Below, in pieces: positions 1 through 6,663 of a stretch of DNA of 8,457 nt. Each line of letters opens with the position of its first letter. The stretch's first letter is position 1. The DNA lies in NCBI RefSeq assembly GCF_943912825.1, contig NZ_CALTUX010000053.1:1-8457 (forward strand), written 5' to 3'. This DNA comes from an uncultured Anaerococcus sp. GTDB taxonomy: Bacteria; Bacillota; Clostridia; Tissierellales; Peptoniphilaceae. The translations under genes were made by a program, and so were the position numbers. The notes under the pieces were generated by a model. It ran no database searches and was not told the origin of the DNA. It saw only the letters and a list, made by a program, of their open reading frames with translations.

Positions 1-122
1 GGAAGGTCCCTTGGGGCTCCCCCTTGAGACGAAGATTCAATTGTAAATAGGAATAATTAATTAAATGATAAAGTTACGAAGAAAATAATAAATAACAATA
101 ATTCATTAAAAAATTAATTAAT
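1..122. other. AT-rich intergenic DNA with a GC-rich patch at the window edge
   Basis: No open frame or RNA gene can be supported. Bases 28-122 are almost entirely A and T and contain two perfect copies of the 10-mer AATTAATTAA (55-64 and 112-121). Bases 1-27 are GC-rich and include GGGGCTCCCC (13-22), which on the minus strand could form a short GGGG/CCCC stem with a GAG loop but has no T run after it. It may belong to the next gene or its terminator to the left, which cannot be seen. Confidence 0.4.
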
Positions 123-161
123 AAAAAAAGGGGATAATTAGGGGGAAGCCCCCTAACCCCC
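123..161 (-). terminator. Strong intrinsic terminator of corA
   Basis: Starting four bases after the corA stop, the minus strand gives TTAGGGGG CTT CCCCCTAA, a perfect 8-base-pair stem with a 3-base loop (156-138). It is flanked by GGGG (160-157) and CCCC (133-130), which can add an outer 4-base-pair stem across a 4-base bulge, and seven T follow (129-123). Confidence 0.9.
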
Positions 162-164
162 AAA

Positions 165-1115
165 TTATTTGTCCAACCTCCTAAATAATAAGGTCCCAAC
201 TAGAAGTGAAAATAATGACAAGACTATCACATATAGATAACCATGCTCCCAATTTAATTCTGGCATGTTTTCAAAGTTCATCCCATACCAGCCTGTGAGT
301 ATTGTTATTGGAGTGAAGATTGTTGTTACTACTGTTAGGACTTTCATGGTGTTGTTCATGGTTAGGTCCATTTTTGAGGCGTAGGAGTCCTTTACATTTG
401 TTATATAGTCTGAAAGATAAGATATGTTTGATGAGTACCTTTCTACCCTAAAGGATACGCTCTTTAGGTGTTTGATGTCATCTTCATCAAAGATGTCGTT
501 TTCATTTTCTACCAGGACTTCTATGGTATCCAGAAGTCTTTCGTAAGATGTGTAGAGATTTAGGGCCTTGTGCCTATTATCTGAAATCATCTCTATAGAA
601 TTTTTGGGCTTTTTGTTCTTGTTTATCCCATCTTCTATAGAGGCTGTTGAGTTTTTGATTTGGTCAAAGATTGAGTTGTGATTTTCTATGAGGGCTGTTA
701 TGAAGTGTTTTAAGATTCTTCCTGGAGACCTGGCTGAAAATTTCTTGGTCAAGATTTTCTTAAAGGCCCTGGCTGAAGACTGGTCTCTGTCGTAGAGGTC
801 TACAATTATTAGCCTGTTGTTTTCTATATAAAATCCTATAAGGTCAGAAGCATCTAAATTGCCTCTTATATCAAGCATCTCAAGGATGGCAAAGGTGTAC
901 TTATCTTCTACCGCCATGTAGGATTTCTTGGATGAATCTGTCAAAAGCAGGTCAATGATTGCTGTATCTATGTCATAGGTCTTTGCGAAGTCTATGAAGG
1001 AATCCTTACCCAGATACATAAGGTAAAAATCTTCATCTTCTATTACATCATAAAAGCTATCTATGTTGGTTTTTTCAAAACCAGTGTCGGTATCAAATTT
1101 ATATATATAATCCAT
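165..1115 (-). CDS. corA: CorA-family magnesium/divalent cation transporter
   Basis: Membrane channel for Mg2+ and possibly other divalent cations, expected to act as a homopentamer. The 316-residue length is normal for CorA. A large cytoplasmic N-terminal domain rich in acidic residues (1-250; for example DEDFY at 27-31 and NENDIFDEDD at 204-213) and a long stalk helix precede two C-terminal membrane helices (about 256-276 and 293-311). The hallmark GMN motif is at 278-280 in WYGMNFENMPEL, in the loop between them, and the protein ends in a short basic tail (RRLDK) as CorA proteins do. AAGGAG lies five bases before the ATG. The N-terminal half has no motif I recognise by eye, which is usual because only the C-terminal part of this family is well conserved. 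Ion preference (Mg2+, Co2+, Ni2+ or Zn2+) cannot be settled from sequence. Confidence 0.93.
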   Translation of the reverse strand: MDYIYKFDTDTGFEKTNIDSFYDVIEDEDFYLMYLGKDSFIDFAKTYDIDTAIIDLLLTDSSKKSYMAVEDKYTFAILEMLDIRGNLDASDLIGFYIENNRLIIVDLYDRDQSSARAFKKILTKKFSARSPGRILKHFITALIENHNSIFDQIKNSTASIEDGINKNKKPKNSIEMISDNRHKALNLYTSYERLLDTIEVLVENENDIFDEDDIKHLKSVSFRVERYSSNISYLSDYITNVKDSYASKMDLTMNNTMKVLTVVTTIFTPITILTGWYGMNFENMPELNWEHGYLYVIVLSLFSLLVGTLLFRRLDK

Positions 1116-1136
1116 TTTCTCTCCTTAATCTCTATG

Positions 1137-1165
1137 ACTATATGGATTTAGGCCTTAGCTGTCAA
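1137..1165 (-). promoter_or_regulatory. Near-consensus sigma-A promoter of corA
   Basis: On the minus strand, TTGACA (1165-1160), a 17-base spacer, then TATAGT (1142-1137). The -35 is a perfect consensus and the -10 matches five of six. Transcription should begin near 1130, giving a leader of only about 15 bases that includes the AAGGAG ribosome binding site (1126-1121), five bases before the ATG. It lies just after the nhaC terminator, so corA is its own transcription unit. The leader is too short to hold a Mg2+ riboswitch. Confidence 0.85.
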
Positions 1166-1178
1166 AGTTTCGCCCACT

Positions 1179-1203
1179 AAAAAAGCAAGCCTAGGCTTGC
1201 TTT
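1179..1203 (-). terminator. Intrinsic terminator overlapping the nhaC stop codon
   Basis: The palindrome AAAGCAAGC CTAG GCTTGCTTT (1182-1203) gives a 9-base-pair stem with a 4-base loop, followed on the minus strand by a T run ending at 1179. The 5' arm encodes the last residues of the antiporter (K-Q-A), and the TAG stop at 1193-1191 falls in the loop and 3' arm. Confidence 0.85.
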
Positions 1204-2777
1204 AACTTTTTTATTACATACATGATGAACATTATAACTATTATCCCAAAGGCAAGGGAGATTATGGCGCTTTTGCTAAAGCCCGCTATTATATAGGATA
1301 TAAAGGCTATGGACGCTACTGTAAGGCCATAAGGAAGTTGGGTTTTGACATGGTCTATGTGGTTGGCTCCTGCTCCTGCTGATGACATGATGGTTGTATC
1401 TGATATTGGAGAGATGTGATCTCCACACACTGCACCTGATAGGCAGGCTGATATGCCTATGAAAAATAGGGGATTTGTTGGATCAAACATAGATGCGACT
1501 ATTGGTATAAGGATACCAAAGGTCCCCCAACTTGTGCCTGTCGCAAAGGCTAAGGCAATGGCTACCACAAAGATTACCGCAGGTAGGAAATTATTTAAAC
1601 TTCCTGCCACATTTGTCATGACATTTCCAACAAAGGCTGCAGAGCCTAGAAGGTCATTAGAAATATTTTTAAGGCTGGTAGCAAGGCTTAAAATAAGGAT
1701 GGCTGAGGTCATAGATGAAAAGCCCTCTGGAAGGAGTTCCATAGACCTTTCAAAGCTAATCCTGCCACTGACATTTAAAAATGCCATGGAAATTATTAGG
1801 GCAATGACTGATCCTGTTGCTAGGGCTACCTGGGAATCTGTATTGGCAAAGGCATTTACAAAGTCCAGATAATATGGACTTGCCTTATCAAAAAATCCAC
1901 CCACATAGATTAGGCTACTGATGCAGGATATGATTAGGATTATAATTGGGAAGACCAAGTCTCTAACCCTGCCTTCTATCCCATCATCACTAGTTTCTAT
2001 TTGCTTTTTGCTATTTATCCCAAGCTCTCCGATTTCTTTTGCCCTTTGTTCAAATTCTTTCATTGGGCCGTAGTCATTGTCTGTAAGGATTATTGTAGCA
2101 ACAAAGACTAGGGTTAAAAGCGAATAGAAATTAAAGGGAATGGCCCTTATAAACATCTCTATACCAGAAAGGTCTGTCCCCTCTGCATAGCCTGATACAG
2201 CCGCTGCCCAAGATGAAATAGGTGCTATCATGCATATTGGGGCTGCTGTCGCATCTATTATATAGGCTAGCTTGGCCCTTGAAATCTTGTAGGAATCTGT
2301 AATTGGCTGCATGACTGATCCTGTGGTTAGGCAGTTAAAATAATCATCTATAAATAGCATAGCTGATAGGAAATAGGTCGAGATTTGGGCTTGTTTCCTA
2401 GATTTAATCTTGGAATGGGCCCACTTACCAAAGGCCTTAGACCCTCCTGATTCATTTATAAGACTTACCATGACTCCCAAGGAAATAAGGAAGATAAAGA
2501 TTCCCCCATTATCCTGTATAGCCTTGATAAAGCCTTCTACTATTACATTGTCTAAAAATTTTCCAATCGAGCCGCCACTTGCAAGAATAGCCCCGATTAC
2601 AAGGCCTATAAACAAGGAAGAATAGACTTCCTTTGTAATTAGGGCCATAAGGATTGCCACGATAGGTGGCATGAGGGCCCAGATACTTGCGAAAGTTTCT
2701 GGATGTGTATTTGCTATATATATTGATAATATCCCAACTAAGCTTAGGAATACTATTGATAATTTGTTCTTTTTCAT
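1191..2777 (-). CDS. nhaC: NhaC-family Na+/H+ antiporter
   Basis: Integral membrane antiporter of the NhaC family, expected to exchange cytoplasmic Na+ for external H+. At 528 residues, with about a dozen hydrophobic segments starting at about 8-22 and 32-47, it matches the larger members of the family. Conserved polar stretches inside the membrane are clear: LFIDDYFNCLTTGS (141-154), DATAAPICMIAPISSWAA (175-192), FATGTSWGTFGILIP (411-425) and SGAVCGDHISPISDTTIMSS (447-466), followed by HIDHVKTQLPY (473-483). A charged cytoplasmic loop lies at about 233-272. The ATG at 2777 is supported by GAGAGG six bases upstream. Relatives in this family can carry organic substrates (MleN exchanges malate and lactate), so the ion pair is inferred. 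The stop codon and last codons form part of the terminator hairpin. Confidence 0.9.
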   Translation of the reverse strand: MKKNKLSIVFLSLVGILSIYIANTHPETFASIWALMPPIVAILMALITKEVYSSLFIGLVIGAILASGGSIGKFLDNVIVEGFIKAIQDNGGIFIFLISLGVMVSLINESGGSKAFGKWAHSKIKSRKQAQISTYFLSAMLFIDDYFNCLTTGSVMQPITDSYKISRAKLAYIIDATAAPICMIAPISSWAAAVSGYAEGTDLSGIEMFIRAIPFNFYSLLTLVFVATIILTDNDYGPMKEFEQRAKEIGELGINSKKQIETSDDGIEGRVRDLVFPIIILIISCISSLIYVGGFFDKASPYYLDFVNAFANTDSQVALATGSVIALIISMAFLNVSGRISFERSMELLPEGFSSMTSAILILSLATSLKNISNDLLGSAAFVGNVMTNVAGSLNNFLPAVIFVVAIALAFATGTSWGTFGILIPIVASMFDPTNPLFFIGISACLSGAVCGDHISPISDTTIMSSAGAGANHIDHVKTQLPYGLTVASIAFISYIIAGFSKSAIISLAFGIIVIMFIMYVIKKLKQA

Positions 2778-2812
2778 TTCTTTCCTCTCATAAATTTTGC
2801 GTCACGATTTAT

Positions 2813-2841
2813 ATTATACTGACTAAAAATTTATTATAAAG
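2813..2841 (-). promoter_or_regulatory. Candidate promoter for the nhaC-family gene
   Basis: A perfect TATAAT (2818-2813) on the minus strand lies in the 89-base gap after the ABC gene. The -35 region at 17 bases reads CTTTAT, a weak match. A second TATAAT sits at 2837-2832. Predicted initiation near 2806 would give a leader of about 30 bases. No terminator is visible between the ABC gene and this site, so read-through from the ABC gene may also reach nhaC. Confidence 0.45.
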
Positions 2842-2866
2842 GAATTTGCTAAAAATCATTCACATT

Positions 2867-4489
2867 TCATAAAATTGTAAAACTTCCATCATTTAAGTCC
2901 AAAATCTTATTGGCCATGCTTAGAGGATATTTTCTGTGGCTTATTATTATATATACCTTATCTTTATTGTTCATATTCATGAATGTATCTACAATCTCTT
3001 TTTCATTTTCTTGGTCTAGGGCAGCTGTAAACTCATCTAAGACTATAAGGTCCGAATTTTTATAAAGAATCCTAGCTATGGCAAGTCTTTGCTTTTCTCC
3101 ACCCGATAATTCGTCATTAGACACAAGAGTTTCTAGTGATTTTCGTGAATTTATTAATTTTTCGAGTCTTGATTCTTTAAATATGTGAGATTTTGCCTCT
3201 AGTTTTCCTCCATAGGAAATATTGTCCCTAAGTGTATCAGTGAAGATAAAGACATCCTGACTTATGAGGGATAAATTATTATAGTAAGATTTCTTATCTA
3301 CATCACGCAAATCTATGTCATTTATAAAAATATGACCCTTATTAAAATCTATATTTTTTAGCAAGAGATTGGCTAGGGTTGATTTACCTGAACCACTTTC
3401 CCCAACAATAGCAAGTATGTCGCCCTTGTTTAAGTCAAAAGAAATATTTTTTAACACTTCTTTATCGTCATAGGAAAAAGATAGGTCTTTTACTCGTATT
3501 TTATCTATGGAATTTACTTCATTTCCGTCCTTGCTTTCTATTTCATATTCCAAGAAATCAAGGATCCTATCTGCCATTCCTAGGCTGACATTTATATTTG
3601 TATACCAATCAATCAGATTGTTCATTGGTTCGTATAAAAAGTCTAGATAGGCATAAAAAGAAAATAAAAATCCTAGCTCAAGATTTCCTTCATAGACCAT
3701 TATTCCGCCAACTACCAGAGTAATTACTGGCAAAGCTCCTGTGATAATTGTAGAAAATCCATAGGATATGGCTCTCAAGAGCCTCATCCTCTTCAAAATA
3801 TTGGTATAGTCTTTTATCTTACTTTTAAATTTATCAAGGAAAAACTCTTCCTTATTATTTATTTTAATCTCAAATATTCCAGATAAGTATTCATTTACAG
3901 TTTTTGATATGAGGGAATAGCCTTCTCTTTCCTCTTTTGATCTTTCTCTAATGTCTTTGTTTATAAAATGAAATACTACAATGTATATAGGAATCACAGT
4001 CAAGGGAATTAGACTAAGCTTTGCATTCATCCTTACCATAAAAAATATTACAATAGCCAGTCTTAAAATATTTAAAATAAGCATAGGAAGACCAATACTT
4101 ATATCCTCAGCAATATTAAGAGAGTCTTGAAGAATTCTTGTGGCGTAGTCTTCGTTTTTATTTTTATAAAAGCTAGTATCTTTGTTAAGTCCCGCTTTTA
4201 ATAAGAGAGTCCTGAAGTAATTTAGGTATTCAACAGAAAATAAATGCCACTTATAATTTTGATATGTATTTAAAATTCCAGATAATATGGCGATAAGAAT
4301 TGTAATTAGGCCTTGTTTTATAATCAATTCTACAGCCTCTCCATTATTTATAATGTTTATTAACTCTCCTATCAGAAAAGGTGTTAGGGATGCTAATAGA
4401 ATATCAAGCGAGCATATAAATAAAATAAACAATCTGGTTTTCTTAAATGGTCCTATATAGGACATTAATTTTTTGTACTTATCTAGCAT
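2867..4489 (-). CDS. ABC transporter, fused permease and ATP-binding protein (exporter type)
   Basis: Half-transporter of the ABC exporter type; two copies would form a membrane pump powered by ATP. The substrate cannot be read from the sequence (drug, lipid or peptide are all possible). From ATG 4489 it has 540 residues. Six hydrophobic segments lie at about 18-41, 53-75, 131-152, 156-178, 241-266 and 271-294. The ATPase domain (from about 330) has Walker A GESGSGKS (363-370), Q-loop SQD (Q411), signature LSGGE (461-465), Walker B LIVLDE with catalytic E486, D-loop AALD (489-492) and switch histidine H518, so it should be active. The signature ends in E rather than the commoner Q, and the segment between NISYG and LSGGE (33 residues) seems slightly short. 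An in-frame ATG at 4516 would add nine residues but lacks a ribosome binding site. The gene stands alone: no partner half-transporter adjoins it, so a homodimer is the simplest guess. Base composition is clearly more AT-rich than in the flanking genes. Confidence 0.93.
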   Translation of the reverse strand: MLDKYKKLMSYIGPFKKTRLFILFICSLDILLASLTPFLIGELINIINNGEAVELIIKQGLITILIAILSGILNTYQNYKWHLFSVEYLNYFRTLLLKAGLNKDTSFYKNKNEDYATRILQDSLNIAEDISIGLPMLILNILRLAIVIFFMVRMNAKLSLIPLTVIPIYIVVFHFINKDIRERSKEEREGYSLISKTVNEYLSGIFEIKINNKEEFFLDKFKSKIKDYTNILKRMRLLRAISYGFSTIITGALPVITLVVGGIMVYEGNLELGFLFSFYAYLDFLYEPMNNLIDWYTNINVSLGMADRILDFLEYEIESKDGNEVNSIDKIRVKDLSFSYDDKEVLKNISFDLNKGDILAIVGESGSGKSTLANLLLKNIDFNKGHIFINDIDLRDVDKKSYYNNLSLISQDVFIFTDTLRDNISYGGKLEAKSHIFKESRLEKLINSRKSLETLVSNDELSGGEKQRLAIARILYKNSDLIVLDEFTAALDQENEKEIVDTFMNMNNKDKVYIIISHRKYPLSMANKILDLNDGSFTIL

Positions 4490-4492
4490 AAA

Positions 4493-4500
4493 CCACCTCT
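4493..4500 (-). promoter_or_regulatory. Ribosome binding site deciding the ABC transporter start
   Basis: AGAGGTGG on the minus strand, with the GAGG core six bases before ATG at 4489. The alternative ATG at 4516, nine codons upstream, is preceded only by A/T (ATATATCAAAA) and has no recognisable ribosome binding site. Confidence 0.75.
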
Positions 4501-4525
4501 TTTTTGACTTAGTCATTTTTGATAT

Positions 4526-4531
4526 ATTATA
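4526..4531 (-). promoter_or_regulatory. Candidate -10 box for the ABC transporter gene
   Basis: A perfect TATAAT on the minus strand lies in the AT-rich gap between the operon terminator and the ABC gene. No convincing -35 box is seen at 17-18 bases (TAGGGA or TTAGGG), so the call rests on the -10 box, the AT-rich upstream stretch (4553-4590) and the need for a promoter after a terminator. Transcription would begin near 4519, about 30 bases before the ATG at 4489 and almost on top of the ATG at 4516. An overlapping alternative is TACAAT at 4543-4538. Confidence 0.45.
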
Positions 4532-4614
4532 ATATCTATTGTATCTCTTCCCTAATATTTTTAAATATTTAAAGTTTTAAAATATTTATGCTATGGCTAG
4601 AGTCCTCAGCACTC

Positions 4615-4640
4615 AAAAAAACCACCAGTCTCCCGGTGGT
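4615..4640 (-). terminator. Intrinsic terminator of the V-ATPase operon
   Basis: On the minus strand, ACCACC GGGAGACT GGTGGT is followed by seven T. This is a 6-base-pair GC-rich stem, extendable by a G-T and two A-T pairs using the T tract, with an 8-base loop. It begins only seven bases after the ntpD stop. It separates the ATPase operon from the ABC transporter gene. Confidence 0.9.
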
Positions 4641-4647
4641 CTTCTTC

Positions 4648-5286
4648 TTATCTTTCTTCTGAAATTATATCTTTTACCTTCATCAAACGAGAGATGGTTG
4701 CTCTTTCGTTTTCTTCTAGTTTGCTTCTTATATATTTAATTGTTTCTTCTAAGTCTGGGATTGTCCTATATTCTAGGGCGTTTACCCTTCTTCTGGTTGA
4801 TTCTATTTCGTCAGCCATTAGCTGGGTTGTCTTTTCTAGCTCGGCTAGGCTTAGAAGTCTGTCTGTGACATGGTTTAGCTTAAGTAGGGCCTCATCTAGG
4901 CCTGCACTTGTTGTAGCATAACCATATGGCAAATCGCTTGCGTTTTCGTTTTTTTCTACTTTAAACTCCATCTTAGGAATCCTAACACTCATGACATTGG
5001 CTGTTTTTATGTCAATGCCTACCTTTTGTGTTGGAAAGCTTACTGCTTCTTCGAGGACTTCTGGGCTCATGAAGGCTGAGGCCATAAGGAAGGAGGCGAA
5101 GGAATCTGATAATTCTTTTTCGACTTCTTCTCTTAGGGTCTTGTTTTTCCTGATTAGTTCTAGGAATTGTCTCATTAGCTCATCTTGCTTATCTTTTAAT
5201 AGCTTGTAGCCTCTTTTGGCAGTGGCAAGCCTATCCTTAAGGGTGTTTAGGTTCATCCTTGTTGGAGTTACTTTTAGTCTTGCCAT
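4648..5286 (-). CDS. ntpD: V-type ATP synthase subunit D (central rotor shaft)
   Basis: Subunit D forms the coiled-coil axle inside the A3B3 ring and turns with the membrane rotor. At 212 residues its length is typical. The N-terminal helix opens with MARLKVTPTRMNLNTLKDRL (1-20) and is rich in charged heptad-like residues to about 80. A short globular, beta-rich part follows (about 88-120). The C-terminal helix contains the family signature ESTRRRVNALEY (162-173), then IPDLEETIKYI (176-186) and RLMKVKDI (200-207). The start is ATG at 5286 with AGGAG six bases upstream; the TAG stop of ntpB falls inside this site (TAGGAG), leaving nine bases between the genes. The terminator immediately downstream makes this the last gene of the operon; E. 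hirae has two further genes (ntpH and ntpJ) after D, and they are absent here. Confidence 0.96.
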   Translation of the reverse strand: MARLKVTPTRMNLNTLKDRLATAKRGYKLLKDKQDELMRQFLELIRKNKTLREEVEKELSDSFASFLMASAFMSPEVLEEAVSFPTQKVGIDIKTANVMSVRIPKMEFKVEKNENASDLPYGYATTSAGLDEALLKLNHVTDRLLSLAELEKTTQLMADEIESTRRRVNALEYRTIPDLEETIKYIRSKLEENERATISRLMKVKDIISEER

Positions 5287-5295
5287 TTTATGCTC

Positions 5296-6663
5296 CTAAT
5301 CCATGTATTTTTCAATAAGGGCATCATCAATTCTCTTAAGTTCTGATTTTGGTATTATTTTTAAGAGTTCCCAACCCAAGTTTAGGGTTTCTTCTATGGT
5401 CCTATTTGTATAGTAACCTTGATTGATGTATTTTTCCTCAAAGGCCTTGGCAAATTCTGCAAAAGCAAGGTCTGCATCTGATAGGGCTGAATCACCGAGG
5501 ATTTTTTGAAGCTCACGGGCATCTACACCTGAGGCGTAGGCTGCGTAGATTTGGTTCATGGTATCTGCGTGGTCTTCTCTAGTTTTGCCCTTGCCTATAC
5601 CCTTATCTTTAAGTCTTGATAGGGATGGTAGGATTGATACTGGTGGTTGGGCTCCTTGATTATATAGGCTCCTATCTAGGATGATTTGTCCTTCTGTGAT
5701 GTAGCCTGTTAGGTCTGGGATTGGGTGGGTTATATCATCTTCTGGCATGGATAGGATTGGAATTTGGGTAATTGTTCCTGGTTTGCCACGAAGTTTTCCA
5801 GCTCTTTCATAGATTGTTGAAAGGTCTGTATATAGGTAACCTGGGTAACCACGACGACCTGGTACTTCTTTTCTAGCTGCTGATACTTCACGAAGAGCTT
5901 CTGCGTAGTTTGTCATGTCTGTCATGATTACTAATACTTGCATATCCTTTTCGAAGGCTAGGTATTCAGCGCAGGTTAGGGCCATCTTTGGTGTTGATAG
6001 ACGCTCTATGGCTGGGTCATCTGCTAGGTTCATAAAGAGTACTGAACGGTCGATTGCCCCTGTCTTTTTGAAGTCATCCATGAAAAATTGTGCTTCTTCA
6101 AAGGTGATACCTATGGCTGCAAAGACTACGGCAAAGCCTTCGTCATCTCCTAGTACCCTTGCTTGTCTAGCAATTTGGGCTGCTACTTGGTTGTGTGGCA
6201 GACCGTTTCCAGAAAATATTGGTAGCTTTTGGCCACGAACTAATGTGTTTAGGCCATCGATTGTCGATATACCTGTTTGGATAAATTCTGATGGATAGTC
6301 CCTTGATACAGGGTTGATGGCTGTACCATTTACGTCTCTTTTTTCTTCAGGGATAATTTCTGGACCATCATCTATGGCTTCACCTAGACCATTGAAAGCA
6401 CGACCAATCATGTCCTCGCTTACTGCAAGCTCTAGTGGCCTACCCAAAAATCTTACTGAGGTTGATTTTAGGTTGATACCTGTTGATCCTTCAAATAGCT
6501 GAACCATGGCACGGTCTTTTTCTATTTCTATTACCCTACCTCTGCGGTGTTCGCCATTTTGAAGCTTGATATCAACAAGCTCTTCGTTATCGACTCCCTC
6601 TACTCCTTCTACGAGCATAAGAGGGCCAACTACTTCTGTTACGGTTTTATATTCCTTAAGCAT
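5296..6663 (-). CDS. ntpB: V-type ATP synthase/ATPase subunit B
   Basis: Non-catalytic nucleotide-binding subunit of V1, alternating with A in the A3B3 ring. The 455-residue length is normal. The P-loop position carries the degenerate sequence SGNGLPHN (151-158) that marks B subunits; it lacks the GKT needed for catalysis. PSLSRL at 346-351 holds the arginine (R350) known in this family to reach into the neighbouring A active site as the arginine finger. MTDMTNYAEALREVSAARKE at 247-266 and PGRRGYPGYLYTDLSTIYER at 268-287 are further strongly conserved family stretches. AGGGAGG at 6676-6670 lies six bases before the ATG and sits within the end of ntpA. The 8-base overlap with ntpA suggests translational coupling, which would suit the 3:3 stoichiometry. 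Its TAG stop (5298-5296) forms part of the ntpD ribosome binding site. Confidence 0.97.
   Translation of the reverse strand: MLKEYKTVTEVVGPLMLVEGVEGVDNEELVDIKLQNGEHRRGRVIEIEKDRAMVQLFEGSTGINLKSTSVRFLGRPLELAVSEDMIGRAFNGLGEAIDDGPEIIPEEKRDVNGTAINPVSRDYPSEFIQTGISTIDGLNTLVRGQKLPIFSGNGLPHNQVAAQIARQARVLGDDEGFAVVFAAIGITFEEAQFFMDDFKKTGAIDRSVLFMNLADDPAIERLSTPKMALTCAEYLAFEKDMQVLVIMTDMTNYAEALREVSAARKEVPGRRGYPGYLYTDLSTIYERAGKLRGKPGTITQIPILSMPEDDITHPIPDLTGYITEGQIILDRSLYNQGAQPPVSILPSLSRLKDKGIGKGKTREDHADTMNQIYAAYASGVDARELQKILGDSALSDADLAFAEFAKAFEEKYINQGYYTNRTIEETLNLGWELLKIIPKSELKRIDDALIEKYMD

Noticed and set aside
123..161. Possible G-quadruplex from the G runs after corA
   Set aside because: Each strand has only two adjacent runs of four or five G, not four. 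The perfect stem with a T run is explained by a terminator.
1116..1178. Possible Mg2+ riboswitch (M-box or similar) ahead of corA
   Set aside because: The near-consensus promoter leaves a leader of only about 15 bases, and the whole gap is too short for such an element.
1453..1872. 139-codon open frame on the plus strand opposite nhaC
   Set aside because: It is antisense to a conserved membrane protein, lacks a convincing ribosome binding site or promoter, and its basic translation has no recognisable domain. The same holds for the other plus-strand frames at 2410, 4694, 4991, 5915 and 6314.
2841..2866. Possible terminator after the ABC transporter gene
   Set aside because: Only a 4-base inverted repeat (GAAT/ATTC) is present, with no GC-rich stem and no well-placed T run.
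4600..4614. Small inverted repeat GAGT/ACTC just beyond the operon terminator
   Set aside because: A 4-base-pair stem with a 7-base loop is expected by chance and has no clear role.
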